Source of the DNA: Bacteroidota bacterium
GTDB taxonomy: Bacteria > Bacteroidota > Ignavibacteria > SZUA-365
DNA: 62,035 nt
NCBI GenBank assembly: GCA_023432805.1
Contig: JAEYUG010000054.1
Coordinates: 1 to 62,035, forward strand
Reading direction: 5' to 3'
The stretch's first letter is position 1, and every line of letters starts with the position of its first letter. Position numbers and translations under genes: made by a program. The notes beneath the pieces were generated by a model that ran no database searches, was not told the DNA's origin, and was given only the letters and a program-made list of their open reading frames with translations. Shown piece after piece: positions 28,394-36,986 of the stretch.

Positions 28394-29125
28394 TCATTGA
28401 TGGGTCTGGCGATACGCGAGCGACTGCACGATCGAGTAGCTAGCCTCGTCGATCATGTACGTGAAATTGTCGACTTTCGTGACGAAGAAGTTGTACGCGA
28501 TGATGGCCGCGATGGCGGCGATGAGTCCACCCGCCGTGTTGATGAGCGCTTCGGAGATGCCGATCGACAGCTGCACTGCATCTGGGGCACCAGCATTTGC
28601 GAGAGCAGCGAAGGCGCGGATCATGCCGATGACGGTCCCGAGCAGACCGACCATCGTGGAAATGGAGGCGATCGTGGAAATCGCGACGAGGTTCTTCTCG
28701 AGCAGTGGGACTTCGAGCATCATGGCCTCCTCGATGGCATGCTGCACGTCTTCCATCACTTCCTTCTGCGCCCGCGTGTCGCCACTGTTCTTCAGGAACC
28801 GGTAGCGGTCCAACCCTGTGCGCAGCACATTCGCAAGGGAACCACGCTGCGTGTCGCACAGCGCGATGGCCGCATCGACATTGCTCTGATTGATCTCATG
28901 TTGCACTGCACGCAGAAAGGTCGTCAGCGAACCGCGGCCCTGGGCTTTGCGCAATGAAAAGAGGCGTTCGACGATGAAGGTGGCGACCATGATCGTCAGC
29001 ACGAGGAGGCCGATGACAAGCGGACCTCCGTCGCGAATGAAGGGCGGAAGAAAAAACTCGTAGATGGTATACGAGATCGCGAACGCGACCACAATCAGGA
29101 TGGTGATGAAGAGGGACTGTTTCAT
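28394..29125 (-). CDS. exbB: ExbB/TolQ/MotA-family proton channel protein
   Basis: A 243-residue protein with three membrane helices: one near the N-terminus (LVIGLLVLTIMVATFIVERLF, about 36-56, after an extra N-terminal hydrophobic stretch) and two in the C-terminal half (STMVGLLGTVIGMIRAFAAL and GGLIAAIAAIIAYNFF). The GLLGTVIGMI and NTAGGLIAAI motifs are typical of ExbB pores. It forms the pentameric stator around the ExbD dimer in the inner membrane. It starts 42 nt after the STAS gene without an obvious Shine-Dalgarno. Confidence 0.92.
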   Translation of the reverse strand: MKQSLFITILIVVAFAISYTIYEFFLPPFIRDGGPLVIGLLVLTIMVATFIVERLFSLRKAQGRGSLTTFLRAVQHEINQSNVDAAIALCDTQRGSLANVLRTGLDRYRFLKNSGDTRAQKEVMEDVQHAIEEAMMLEVPLLEKNLVAISTIASISTMVGLLGTVIGMIRAFAALANAGAPDAVQLSIGISEALINTAGGLIAAIAAIIAYNFFVTKVDNFTYMIDEASYSIVQSLAYRQTHQ

Positions 29126-29167
29126 GAGAACGCCTGATGATGTGACTGTGTGGTTTGAAGACCTGGG

Positions 29168-29515
29168 TTATACCTGCAGGAGGGCCAGAGCAGCGGAACG
29201 TGATTCCTCGACATCGACAACACGAGTCAGACTCGTGAGCACGAATACATTGAGCACGCGCTGATCGAGGCCGCACAACACCACGCGCCCGCCCTTTGAA
29301 CTGTACAGACGGTGAATGCCGACCATGGCACCGAGTCCCGCGCTGTTCACAAACGAGGTATTCGACAGATCCACGATGAGCCTGCGGTTCCCCTGTTCGA
29401 TCAAATCGAGCGCCGCGCGTGTAAGTTCATCGGTCTCGAATCCGCCGATGATCGAGCCACGCGCTTCGATGATCGCGATGCCGAGCTTGTTCCGTGTTGT
29501 GATTTTCAGTGCCAT
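29168..29515 (-). CDS. STAS-domain (anti-sigma factor antagonist-like) protein
   Basis: A 115-residue STAS protein. The family's phosphorylatable Ser is in DLSNTSFVNSAGLGAMVGIH, and the fold continues VVLCGLDQRVLNVF. STAS proteins of the SpoIIAA type regulate anti-sigma factors through Ser phosphorylation. Others act as structural or lipid-transport (MlaB-like) adaptors. The chosen ATG at 29515 fits the domain start. It lacks a Shine-Dalgarno, and the predicted sigma-54 start of transcription is only about 4 nt upstream, suggesting an almost leaderless mRNA. It is the first gene of the Exb/TonB operon. No cognate Ser kinase gene is adjacent. Confidence 0.85.
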   Translation of the reverse strand: MALKITTRNKLGIAIIEARGSIIGGFETDELTRAALDLIEQGNRRLIVDLSNTSFVNSAGLGAMVGIHRLYSSKGGRVVLCGLDQRVLNVFVLTSLTRVVDVEESRSAALALLQV

Positions 29516-29530
29516 CGTGCACCATGTCAC

Positions 29531-29545
29531 GCAAGCATGGTGCCA
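29531..29545 (-). promoter_or_regulatory. Consensus sigma-54 promoter
   Basis: Read on the minus strand, TGGCAC (29545-29540), five bases and TTGC (29534-29531) match the -24/-12 consensus at every conserved position with correct spacing. Transcription would begin near 29519, just before the STAS ATG. A sigma-54 activator gene ends 218 bp upstream in the same orientation. Confidence 0.8.
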
Positions 29546-29595
29546 ACCATGTTTGTCGCGATATCGTGCCGAATTGTGCGGATAGCGCCGCGCAG

Positions 29596-29690
29596 CATCG
29601 TGCATTCTGCACGATGGCAAGGAGGAAGGATCAGATCGGGAGCTGTAAGGGATTCAAGGGCAAGGGGATGCCGGGATCATGCATTCTGCA
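29596..29690. promoter_or_regulatory. Two upstream activator sites (candidate UAS)
   Basis: A perfect palindrome CATCGTGCA-N3-TGCACGATG covers 29596-29616, centred about 87 bp upstream of the predicted start. Its core 11-mer TGCATTCTGCA (29601-29611) recurs exactly at 29680-29690, 79 bp further up, which is close to 7.5 helical turns. A third half-site, CATCGTGCA, overlaps the STAS start codon at 29513-29521. Position and symmetry fit binding by an NtrC-type dimer. Confidence 0.6.
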
Positions 29691-29762
29691 ATGCACGTTG
29701 CACATCGCCTGCATAGGGGGGAAGCATCGCAGGCGCAGGCTCCGCTGTCGGGAAGGTGCGCG

Positions 29763-31088
29763 CTACAATCCGTACTTCTTGCGTTTGCGATACAATGTGG
29801 CGGGATCGATGGCCAGTGTGCGTGCTGCTTCATCGAGGTCGGTGGCGTGCTGCAGTACCGTGACAATATGCAGCTTCTCAACCTCCTCGAGCGTCATGGC
29901 GTGCACAGGACGCTCGCTCGAAGTACGCAGCTCGAGCGGGAGAGCATCCAGACCAATGCAGCCGTCACTTGCCAGCAGCACGGCACGTTCGATGACATGC
30001 TGCAGCTCACGGACGTTGCCATTCCACCGGTAGGCCCTCAACGCGCGCTGGGCGTCGCCATCGATCGTTGGTGGATCATCCGGAGCGTACTGTGTCAGGA
30101 AATGCTCGACGAGAAACGGTATGTCTTCCGGACGCTCTCGCAGTGCTGGAAGCTTGATGCGTACGGCATTGAGTCGGTAGAACAAGTCGTCCCTGAAAGT
30201 GCCTTCCCGCAGCGCTTCATCGAGATTGCGGTTGGTCGCGGCGATCACACGCACATTCACCTTCCGCGTGGCACTTTCCCCCACCCGCTCGAACTCTCCG
30301 CTCTGCAGCACGCGCAGGAGCTTGGCCTGAATCTGTGGAGTCATCTCCGCGATTTCGTCGAGAAGGATCGTCCCGTTGTGTGCAAGTTCGAAGCGGCCGA
30401 CACGGTCCTTGATTGCACCTGTGAAGGACCCCCGCACGTGTCCGAACAACTCGCTCTCGAGCAGCTGTTCGGGGAGTGCCGCACAGTTGACCTTGATAAA
30501 GGCGGCTGCCGCCCTGCTGCTGCGGGCGTGGATGAAATGTGCGAACACCTCCTTGCCCGTCCCGCTCTCGCCTTCGAGCAATACGCTGATCGTACTGTCT
30601 GCAACGCGTGCGGCAAGATCGAGTTGCTCGCGCATGACGACGCTGCGTGTCACGATGTCGCCCGCGCCGCGCGCAGCACGCAATTCTCGTCGCAGCTCCC
30701 GCACCTCTTCGGCAAGCCTGTGATGCTCGAGGACCTTGGTGGCGAACATCTGAAGCTGATTGTAGTCGAACGGTTTCTGCAGATAGTCGTAGGCTCCCTT
30801 GCGGACCGCCTCGATCGCGGATTCGATGGACCCGTGCGCCGTGATGATCACGGTTGTCGTCGACGGCGACAATGCACGGATGCGCGCGAGAACTTCGATC
30901 CCGTCAATCGGAGCCATCTTGAGATCGACGAAAGCGAGATCGAACACGCTGGTCCGAACAGCTTCGATCGCCTCGAGCGGTTGGGAAAACAGATGCGTGT
31001 CGTAACCGAGCGCATCGAAACAGATGCCGATTGTGTTGAGGATGTGGACTTCATCGTCGACGACAAGAACGCGCGCGGAAGTGCTCAT
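29763..31088 (-). CDS. NtrC/AlgB-family sigma-54-dependent response regulator
   Basis: A 441-residue activator: receiver domain (DD at 11-12, phospho-acceptor Asp55, KPF near 105), AAA+ domain (Walker A GESGTGKE, Walker B GTILLDEIAEM, NRNLDEALREGTFRDDLFYRL) and a C-terminal Fis-type helix-turn-helix (LDEAARTLAIDPATLYRKRK). The sigma-54 contact loop reads GSFTGA instead of the usual GAFTGA, a variant that occurs in some activators. Its ATG overlaps the histidine kinase stop by 4 nt, so the kinase is the cognate partner. Its probable targets include the promoter directly downstream of its own gene. Confidence 0.93.
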   Translation of the reverse strand: MSTSARVLVVDDEVHILNTIGICFDALGYDTHLFSQPLEAIEAVRTSVFDLAFVDLKMAPIDGIEVLARIRALSPSTTTVIITAHGSIESAIEAVRKGAYDYLQKPFDYNQLQMFATKVLEHHRLAEEVRELRRELRAARGAGDIVTRSVVMREQLDLAARVADSTISVLLEGESGTGKEVFAHFIHARSSRAAAAFIKVNCAALPEQLLESELFGHVRGSFTGAIKDRVGRFELAHNGTILLDEIAEMTPQIQAKLLRVLQSGEFERVGESATRKVNVRVIAATNRNLDEALREGTFRDDLFYRLNAVRIKLPALRERPEDIPFLVEHFLTQYAPDDPPTIDGDAQRALRAYRWNGNVRELQHVIERAVLLASDGCIGLDALPLELRTSSERPVHAMTLEEVEKLHIVTVLQHATDLDEAARTLAIDPATLYRKRKKYGL

Positions 31089-32938
31089 GATGCCGATGGA
31101 CTCTCGCTGGGGATGGTGAAGGTGAACGTGCTCCCAACGCCGAGATCACTCGCAGCGTGGATCTCCCCACCGTGCGCCTCGACGATCCGTCGTGCAATGG
31201 CGAGTCCCAGACCGACACTTCCCGGCGTACTCTCGTCGTCCTGCTTGATCTGCACGAACGGCTCGAAGATCGATTCCAACGCGTTGGGCGGGATGCCTCT
31301 TCCAGAATCCTGGACACTGACCCGCAGCATTGCGGCGCCATGCGATGCCGCGATCTGAATGACTCCTCCCCTTCCGGTGTAGCGCAGCGCGTTGCTGACG
31401 AGATTCGTCACAACCCACGCAAGCTTGTGCGGATCAACTTTCAGGTGCGGAAGGTCCAAGGGAATATCTGTCACAAGCGCAATCCCTCGCGCCTCAAACT
31501 GCAGCAGAAGGGGATCCACCGCTTCACGCACGATCGACGTCAGATCGGTTTCGATGGGTGCGAGCCTGTCCTGTCCGGATTCCAGCTTCGAGAGATCGAG
31601 CAGCTCCTGCACGAGTTTGCGCAGGCGCCCCGTGTCGGCCTTTGCTGCGACGAGCAGATCCTGCTGGCGTGGATTGAGATCACCGAGTACGTTCTGCTGA
31701 AGGATATCGACCGTCATATTGATCGACGTGAGGGGTGTGCGGAATTCATGCGACACTGCGGCAAGGAACTCCGACTTCATGCGATCGATCTGTGTGAAGC
31801 GCGTGACGTCCTGCAGCAGCGTCACCACCCCGGGCAATGTACCGGTGACCGAGGGTATCATACGGTGGCGAGGCCGAAAATACTGCGCCTCCTCCCCACT
31901 GCCGAGCACGAGCAGATCCATCACAACCGACTGCTCATCGATGTGTTCCGAAGCCGAGAGTCGTGAGGCCCAGCGTGCATCGGAGACGACATCCCGTACG
32001 AAGCACCCCACAGGTTCCCGAGATGCAGCGAAGGGGATCGTCTTTCGAGCTGCGTCATTGAGCATCACGATCCGTCCCGTGTCGTCGGTGACGATGATGG
32101 GATCGGAGATGCTTGTAATGATCGCCTCCGACGTGCGCTTCTCGGAAATGAGCTTCTGCACATTCATCTCCTCGTACATGCGCAACCGTTCGGTCATCTT
32201 GTTGAACTCCCTGCTCAGTTCACCGATCTCATCATCGCTGCGCAGATCGATCTTCTGCTCGAGTGCACCCTGCCCGATGTGTCTGACCGATTCCGTCAAT
32301 ACGGAAACGGGTCTGACGATGCTGCGCGTGAAATACACGCTCGCACCAAAACTCAGCAGAATACTCACGATCGATGCGAAGAGGATGACCGTGGAGGCTT
32401 CGAGAGAGCGGGAACGTCCACGCTGATCCGCCAGGTGGATCGCGTTCTGATTGACTTCGAGGAGATGGAAGCAATGCTCTTTGAGTCGTTCGATCGTTGG
32501 CCGAACCACGGAAAATTGGAAGTTCCTGGCCATGAACAGAGGAACACCACGCTCCATCATTGCCAGCAGGGTATCGCTCTCATGCTGGAAGTCGCGATAC
32601 GTGGTCATGATGCTGTCGAGAATCAACGGTTCGGCGGGCAGCGCGATGGCAGTGAGAGCGAGTTCGTACCCTCGAAGGAATTCGTCACGATTCTCTCTCA
32701 GCATCATCGTGGCAAGATCGATATCGCCGACGAACATCGAGATCTGCGCGTTCTCCTGCCGCTGCACTGCCTTGACCATCGTCTCCGCAGCGATGACGCT
32801 GTTGTAGTTCTCCCTGAGAATCGTACCGACCGTGTCGCCGAGCTGCGAAAGGGTCACCAATGCGATCACCGACGTCAGAACGCTGAACAGCACGATGACG
32901 GCGTATCCCAATCCGACCTTGTTGCGGAGGCTGGCCAC
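31085..32938 (-). CDS. KinB-like membrane histidine kinase
   Basis: A 617-residue kinase: TM1 (about 10-32), a helical periplasmic sensor region (about 35-180), TM2 (about 190-212), HAMP (SIVRPVSVLTESVRHIGQG), PAS (about 275-380), HisKA with His397 (AVSHEFRTPLTSINM), and HATPase motifs (N box NLVSNALRY, G1 DSGRGIPP, G2 GSVGLGLAIARRI). The order matches KinB, whose partner AlgB is an NtrC-type regulator, as here. The start is a GTG (32938) with AGAAGGGA about 13 nt upstream. It lies 15 nt after the O-antigen ligase stop, so it is probably read from the polysaccharide operon. Confidence 0.9.
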   Translation of the reverse strand: MASLRNKVGLGYAVIVLFSVLTSVIALVTLSQLGDTVGTILRENYNSVIAAETMVKAVQRQENAQISMFVGDIDLATMMLRENRDEFLRGYELALTAIALPAEPLILDSIMTTYRDFQHESDTLLAMMERGVPLFMARNFQFSVVRPTIERLKEHCFHLLEVNQNAIHLADQRGRSRSLEASTVILFASIVSILLSFGASVYFTRSIVRPVSVLTESVRHIGQGALEQKIDLRSDDEIGELSREFNKMTERLRMYEEMNVQKLISEKRTSEAIITSISDPIIVTDDTGRIVMLNDAARKTIPFAASREPVGCFVRDVVSDARWASRLSASEHIDEQSVVMDLLVLGSGEEAQYFRPRHRMIPSVTGTLPGVVTLLQDVTRFTQIDRMKSEFLAAVSHEFRTPLTSINMTVDILQQNVLGDLNPRQQDLLVAAKADTGRLRKLVQELLDLSKLESGQDRLAPIETDLTSIVREAVDPLLLQFEARGIALVTDIPLDLPHLKVDPHKLAWVVTNLVSNALRYTGRGGVIQIAASHGAAMLRVSVQDSGRGIPPNALESIFEPFVQIKQDDESTPGSVGLGLAIARRIVEAHGGEIHAASDLGVGSTFTFTIPSESPSAS

Positions 32939-32953
32939 GGATGATCGTCCCTT

Positions 32954-34213
32954 CTACGTGACTGCAATCACTCGCAGTTGCGCACGTACGGCGAGTGCGA
33001 TGCCGAGTACTGACCACACGAGAACCATCACCTCATGGTCCCCGAAGTTGTATTCGGCCATGCCGTTGACGAGGAAGCCGATCGTGGCGGCGAAGGCGCC
33101 GAGCGCGAGTCCGCCCGCGGGTGTGCGTCCTGCCATGCGGAAGGTCCGCCACTCCACGCGCAGCACGGCGAAGAACAGCGCGAGCAGCGCCAGCAATCCC
33201 GGCGCGCCATGCGTCGCCAGAATGTGCACGTAGGTGTTGTGCAGGTGTCCGCCCTCGTTCTTGACCGCCTCGGGAACCCAGGTCCGGTACTGCTCGTGCA
33301 TGCGGCCCTCCCCCACACCCGTGAACGGATCGGAGAGGAACATGCGCCAGCCCGTCTCCCACATGCGCATGCGGTACTGATTGCTCGCAACGGTGTTCGC
33401 GGCCACCGCGCCGTCGGTGGCCCCGCTCTGACTGGTCGCGAACATGTGCGTCGCACGTTCCATGAGTCCCCCGGGCGCCAGCAGCACGAACGCGACCACG
33501 AGCGCGAGCATGATCACGAACACGCTGCGGTAGGCAGCGATGCCCAGCACGATCATCCCCGCCGCGAACCCGATCCAGCTCGATCGCGTCTGCGTCAGTA
33601 CGAGCGCGATCATGAGCACCACGGAGGCGAGCAGGTACAGCACGCGTTCGGTGCGCGCAACACCGCGATCGAGCGCCTGCGGCAGCACGACGAGCAGCAC
33701 GAGCATCTTGATACCCGCCGACGTCATGTAGTGCTGGAAAAAGCTCAAGCGGTCGCGTCCCTCACCGTAGTACATCACAATCTCCACGACGGAGTGCAGC
33801 GCGGCGACGAGGGCGAGCGCGAGCACAAAGCGACGAAGGATCTTTTCCCGATCGAACGCGAGTGGAATGAAGATCACAAGCAGGTAGAGGAGGATCCGCC
33901 GCGCATCGACCAGCGATTCGACGGGATGCACGGCGAAGACGACACTGAGTGCGGAAGCCGCGATGAACGCGAGGATCCAGGGCTCGAGTCCGTTGCGGCG
34001 AAACACGTCGCGGGGACGCCACGCCGCAAGCACTGCACAGGCAGCGCCCGCGCAGACAAAGGCGATCGAGGAGAGTGCGATCGAGAACAGTAGTCCGATC
34101 ACCTGCACGGCGACGCTCACGGCGAGCGTCGTGCGGATGCGTGCGACGCCTGCGGTGCGCGACGGTGTCTCGGTGCGCGACAGCGTCTCGGTGCGGGTGG
34201 CTTCCGAGGTCAT
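32954..34213 (-). CDS. O-antigen ligase (WaaL/Wzy-like) family protein
   Basis: A 419-residue polytopic protein with about 11-12 helices. It has the family's Wzy_C segment (ALVLTQTRSSWIGFAAGMIVL) and the large periplasmic loop containing PFTGVGEGRMHEQYRTWVPE and an HLHNTYVHILATHG motif, in which His is thought to be catalytic. It would transfer undecaprenyl-linked glycan to lipid A core or another acceptor. The N-terminal 25 residues are a low-complexity Thr/Arg/Glu-rich repeat (TETLSRTETPSRT). Its ATG overlaps the ABC exporter stop by 4 nt. Confidence 0.85.
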   Translation of the reverse strand: MTSEATRTETLSRTETPSRTAGVARIRTTLAVSVAVQVIGLLFSIALSSIAFVCAGAACAVLAAWRPRDVFRRNGLEPWILAFIAASALSVVFAVHPVESLVDARRILLYLLVIFIPLAFDREKILRRFVLALALVAALHSVVEIVMYYGEGRDRLSFFQHYMTSAGIKMLVLLVVLPQALDRGVARTERVLYLLASVVLMIALVLTQTRSSWIGFAAGMIVLGIAAYRSVFVIMLALVVAFVLLAPGGLMERATHMFATSQSGATDGAVAANTVASNQYRMRMWETGWRMFLSDPFTGVGEGRMHEQYRTWVPEAVKNEGGHLHNTYVHILATHGAPGLLALLALFFAVLRVEWRTFRMAGRTPAGGLALGAFAATIGFLVNGMAEYNFGDHEVMVLVWSVLGIALAVRAQLRVIAVT

Positions 34214-36054
34214 GGTGCGGCGACCTTGAACTGGAGGTTGTAGAGATGCCGATAGACCCCGCCCTCGTTCCGCAGCAGTTCCTCATGTCGGCCCGCTTCC
34301 GCCACGCGTCCCTCGCTGAGTACGTAGATGCGGTCGGCGCGCTGGATGGTCGAAAGGCGGTGGGCGATGACGATGGTGGTGCGACCGGCCATCAGGTTCT
34401 CGACGGCATTCTGGACGAGCAGCTCCGATTCGGTATCGAGCGACGAGGTGGCTTCGTCGAGGATGAGGATCGGGGGATTCTTCAGGATGGCGCGGGCGAT
34501 GGAGAGGCGCTGACGCTGGCCGCCCGAGAGCTTGACGCCGCGATCGCCGATGATGGTGTCGTAGCCCTGTGGGGCGTCGACGATGAAGTCGTGCGCATTG
34601 GCCGCCCGCGCGGCGGCGATGACCTCGTCGAGCGGGATGTCGGGACGCCCGTAGGCGATGTTCTCGCGGATGGTCGCGTTGAAGAGGAAGGTCTCCTGGG
34701 TGACGATGCCCATGAGCGCGCGGAGGGAATCGACCGTGATGTCGCGGATGTCGCGTCCGTCGAGCATGATCGCACCGCCGGTCACATCGTGGAAGCGGGG
34801 CACAAGATCGACGAGGGTGCTCTTGCCGACGCCGCTGGGACCGACAATCGCCACGACCTGACCGCGTTCGACCTCGAGGGTGATGCCGGAGAGGATCTCG
34901 TCGCCCTCCTCGTAGCGGAAGCGGACGTCGCGGAAGGCGATACGGTCGGTGAAGGCGTCGATGGTCTCCGCTCCTTCACGGTCGCTGATGCCGGGTGCCA
35001 TGTCGAGCACGTCGAAGACGCGGCGTGCGCCGGTGAGTCCCTGTGCAACGCCACTCACCATCTGTCCGAACAGTTTGAGTGGTTGCATCATCTGCAGCAT
35101 CGCGAGAATGTACATGACGAACACACCGCTCGACATGCCGCTGGTACCGGCCAGCACCTTCTCGCCCATGAACCAGAGGATGAAAACAACGACCGCAACG
35201 CTCAGCACTTCCGTGATCGGCGAGCTGAGCTCCCGTCGCCTTGTGATGCGGACGTAGGTCTCGTAGTACTGTTGATTGTGCTTGCGGAACTTGCCGACTT
35301 CCCAGTTCTCCATGCGGAAGGCCTTGACGATGCGCATGCTCGAGATGCCCTCGTCGAGCACCGCCGTGATGTCGGCCATCGCCTCCTGCAAGGTGGTGCT
35401 CTCGCGCTTGAGCACGTTGCCGATTTTCGCGAGCACGAATCCCGTGGCGGGCAGCAGCAGGAAGACGACAAGCGTGAGTTGCCAGTCGACGATGAACAGG
35501 ATGACGGTGTAGGTGATCAGTTGCGGGGGATCGCGGAAGATGCTGTTGAGCACCGCGATCGCAGAATCGTTGACCAGTCGCACATCGTTGACGATGCGCG
35601 ACATCAACACACCCTTGCGCTCGGAGCTGAAATAGCTGAGCGACAGGCGGTTCATGTGCACGTAGAGGTCGTCGCGCAGGTCGCGGATCATGCCCTGCTC
35701 GGCGGGCGCGTTGAACCAGGTCTGCAGGTACTGGAAGAGATTCTTCAACGCAAAGCTGACAATGATCAGCACGCAAAGGATCTTCAGGGTCGTGGCTGCA
35801 TCATTGGCAGCCATGAGGTTGTTGAGCGTGATGATCGCCCAGTCCTTCGCCGTGCCGAACGAGAAGGCGGGGGGCGCAGCGTACTGCGGTGGCGTGCTCG
35901 AAAAGAGGATGTTGATGAAGGGCACGATCAGCACGATCGTGGCCATGTTGAAGATGACGAAGAAGAACATCGAGACCGAGGCGGCGAGAAAGCGCAATCG
36001 GTACGGTTTCAAATAGCGGGATATGCGGCGCACCGCCTGCCAGGTCGTCATCAT
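34210..36054 (-). CDS. MsbA-like ABC exporter (fused membrane and ATPase domains)
   Basis: A 614-residue half-transporter: six helices in the first 340 residues, then an ATPase domain with Walker A (GPSGVGKST), a Q-loop (GIVTQETFLF), the signature LSGGQRQRLSIARA, Walker B (PILILDEATSSLD) and the switch His (VIAHRLSTI). It closely fits the lipid A/glycolipid flippase class. Overlaps of 4 nt join it to the glycosyltransferase upstream and the O-antigen ligase downstream, supporting a role in envelope glycolipid export. Confidence 0.88.
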   Translation of the reverse strand: MMTTWQAVRRISRYLKPYRLRFLAASVSMFFFVIFNMATIVLIVPFINILFSSTPPQYAAPPAFSFGTAKDWAIITLNNLMAANDAATTLKILCVLIIVSFALKNLFQYLQTWFNAPAEQGMIRDLRDDLYVHMNRLSLSYFSSERKGVLMSRIVNDVRLVNDSAIAVLNSIFRDPPQLITYTVILFIVDWQLTLVVFLLLPATGFVLAKIGNVLKRESTTLQEAMADITAVLDEGISSMRIVKAFRMENWEVGKFRKHNQQYYETYVRITRRRELSSPITEVLSVAVVVFILWFMGEKVLAGTSGMSSGVFVMYILAMLQMMQPLKLFGQMVSGVAQGLTGARRVFDVLDMAPGISDREGAETIDAFTDRIAFRDVRFRYEEGDEILSGITLEVERGQVVAIVGPSGVGKSTLVDLVPRFHDVTGGAIMLDGRDIRDITVDSLRALMGIVTQETFLFNATIRENIAYGRPDIPLDEVIAAARAANAHDFIVDAPQGYDTIIGDRGVKLSGGQRQRLSIARAILKNPPILILDEATSSLDTESELLVQNAVENLMAGRTTIVIAHRLSTIQRADRIYVLSEGRVAEAGRHEELLRNEGGVYRHLYNLQFKVAAP

Positions 36055-36887
36055 GCGGCAGCCTCGTCGAACACAGTGAGATGCTCGAGTCCGTGCACGC
36101 AGCGCATGCGACGTTCGCGCTGCACGGTGGTGAAACGATGCAGGCAGCGCTCGGCCGGTACGGTGCGGGGATGCCAGATGTGATATTGGATGGCACTGTG
36201 GCGCAGGGACTGCACCCGCACACCCGCCAGACGGAGCCGGAACTCGATATCGGAATCCTCTCCACAGCCGGGTCCGTCGTACATCTCGTCAAATCCGTTG
36301 ATGGACGCAAGATCGTTCTTGTGGATCGAGAAGTTGCTGCCGAGCATGGCACCCTTCCCTCCATGCAGCAGACGGCCGAGTGGTGCGGGAAGCCGCAGAC
36401 CGTCTTCGACGCGCACGGCATGTCCGCGTAGACCATCCAGCCAGACACCTGCAGACAGTCGTTCGAACGCGCCGCTCTCAACACGCTCGATGGAAAGATT
36501 CTCCGACCAGCGCCTGCTCATTTCGACTCTGCGACCGCAGAGCACCGTGCGAGGCGCGCGCGCGCGCATGTGATCCTCGAGGAAGCGCGCATGCGGCAGG
36601 CAGTCGGCATCGATGAAGACGAGGTAGTCGCTGCGCGCCATGCGCACTGCGGCATTGAGCATGGTGTTTTTCCGCCAGCCGAGGTCTTCATGCCAGAGAT
36701 GCTGCACGGAGAAGGGCAGCGCTTCCCTGGCCTCGGCGACGACCTGGGCGACGGCTTCGCCGCTGCCGTCGTCGGCGAAGATCACCTCGGCATCACGGAG
36801 CGTTTGCCGTGCAAGCGCGGCGGTGAGCAGGCGCAGGACATCCGGCTTGTTGTAGACGGCTACGATGAGGGAGAGCGTGGGGGACAT
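36051..36887 (-). CDS. Family 2 glycosyltransferase
   Basis: A 278-residue GT-A fold enzyme: LSLIVAVYNKPDVLRLL, FADDGSGE (nucleotide-sugar Asp pair), VFIDADCLPHARFLEDH (DXD-like), and a C-terminal GPGCGEDSDIEFRLRLAGVRV segment with the catalytic ED pair, similar to the galactosyltransferase-like C-domain. It probably extends an envelope glycan; donor and acceptor are unknown. The start MSPTLSL (36887) is favoured over ATG 36917 because the family N-terminus begins there, although neither has a good ribosome site. It is first in the five-gene envelope/two-component operon. Confidence 0.87.
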   Translation of the reverse strand: MSPTLSLIVAVYNKPDVLRLLTAALARQTLRDAEVIFADDGSGEAVAQVVAEAREALPFSVQHLWHEDLGWRKNTMLNAAVRMARSDYLVFIDADCLPHARFLEDHMRARAPRTVLCGRRVEMSRRWSENLSIERVESGAFERLSAGVWLDGLRGHAVRVEDGLRLPAPLGRLLHGGKGAMLGSNFSIHKNDLASINGFDEMYDGPGCGEDSDIEFRLRLAGVRVQSLRHSAIQYHIWHPRTVPAERCLHRFTTVQRERRMRCVHGLEHLTVFDEAAA

Positions 36888-36986
36888 GCAGTGTGCGGGG
36901 CATTTTCGTGCAACCATGTAATGTACACGAAATTCCCCTCACACGGGAGATGACGCGTCAGGGTGCCACGTCACAGGGACGCCTCG

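Noticed and set aside
29679..31358. 559-codon plus-strand frame opposite the NtrC gene
   Set aside because: Receiver, AAA+ and Fis motifs on the minus strand are complete; the plus frame also runs past the gene end into the kinase.
34075..36183. 702-codon plus-strand frame opposite the ABC exporter
   Set aside because: The minus strand carries all ABC motifs; the plus-strand product is low-complexity Asp/His/Arg.
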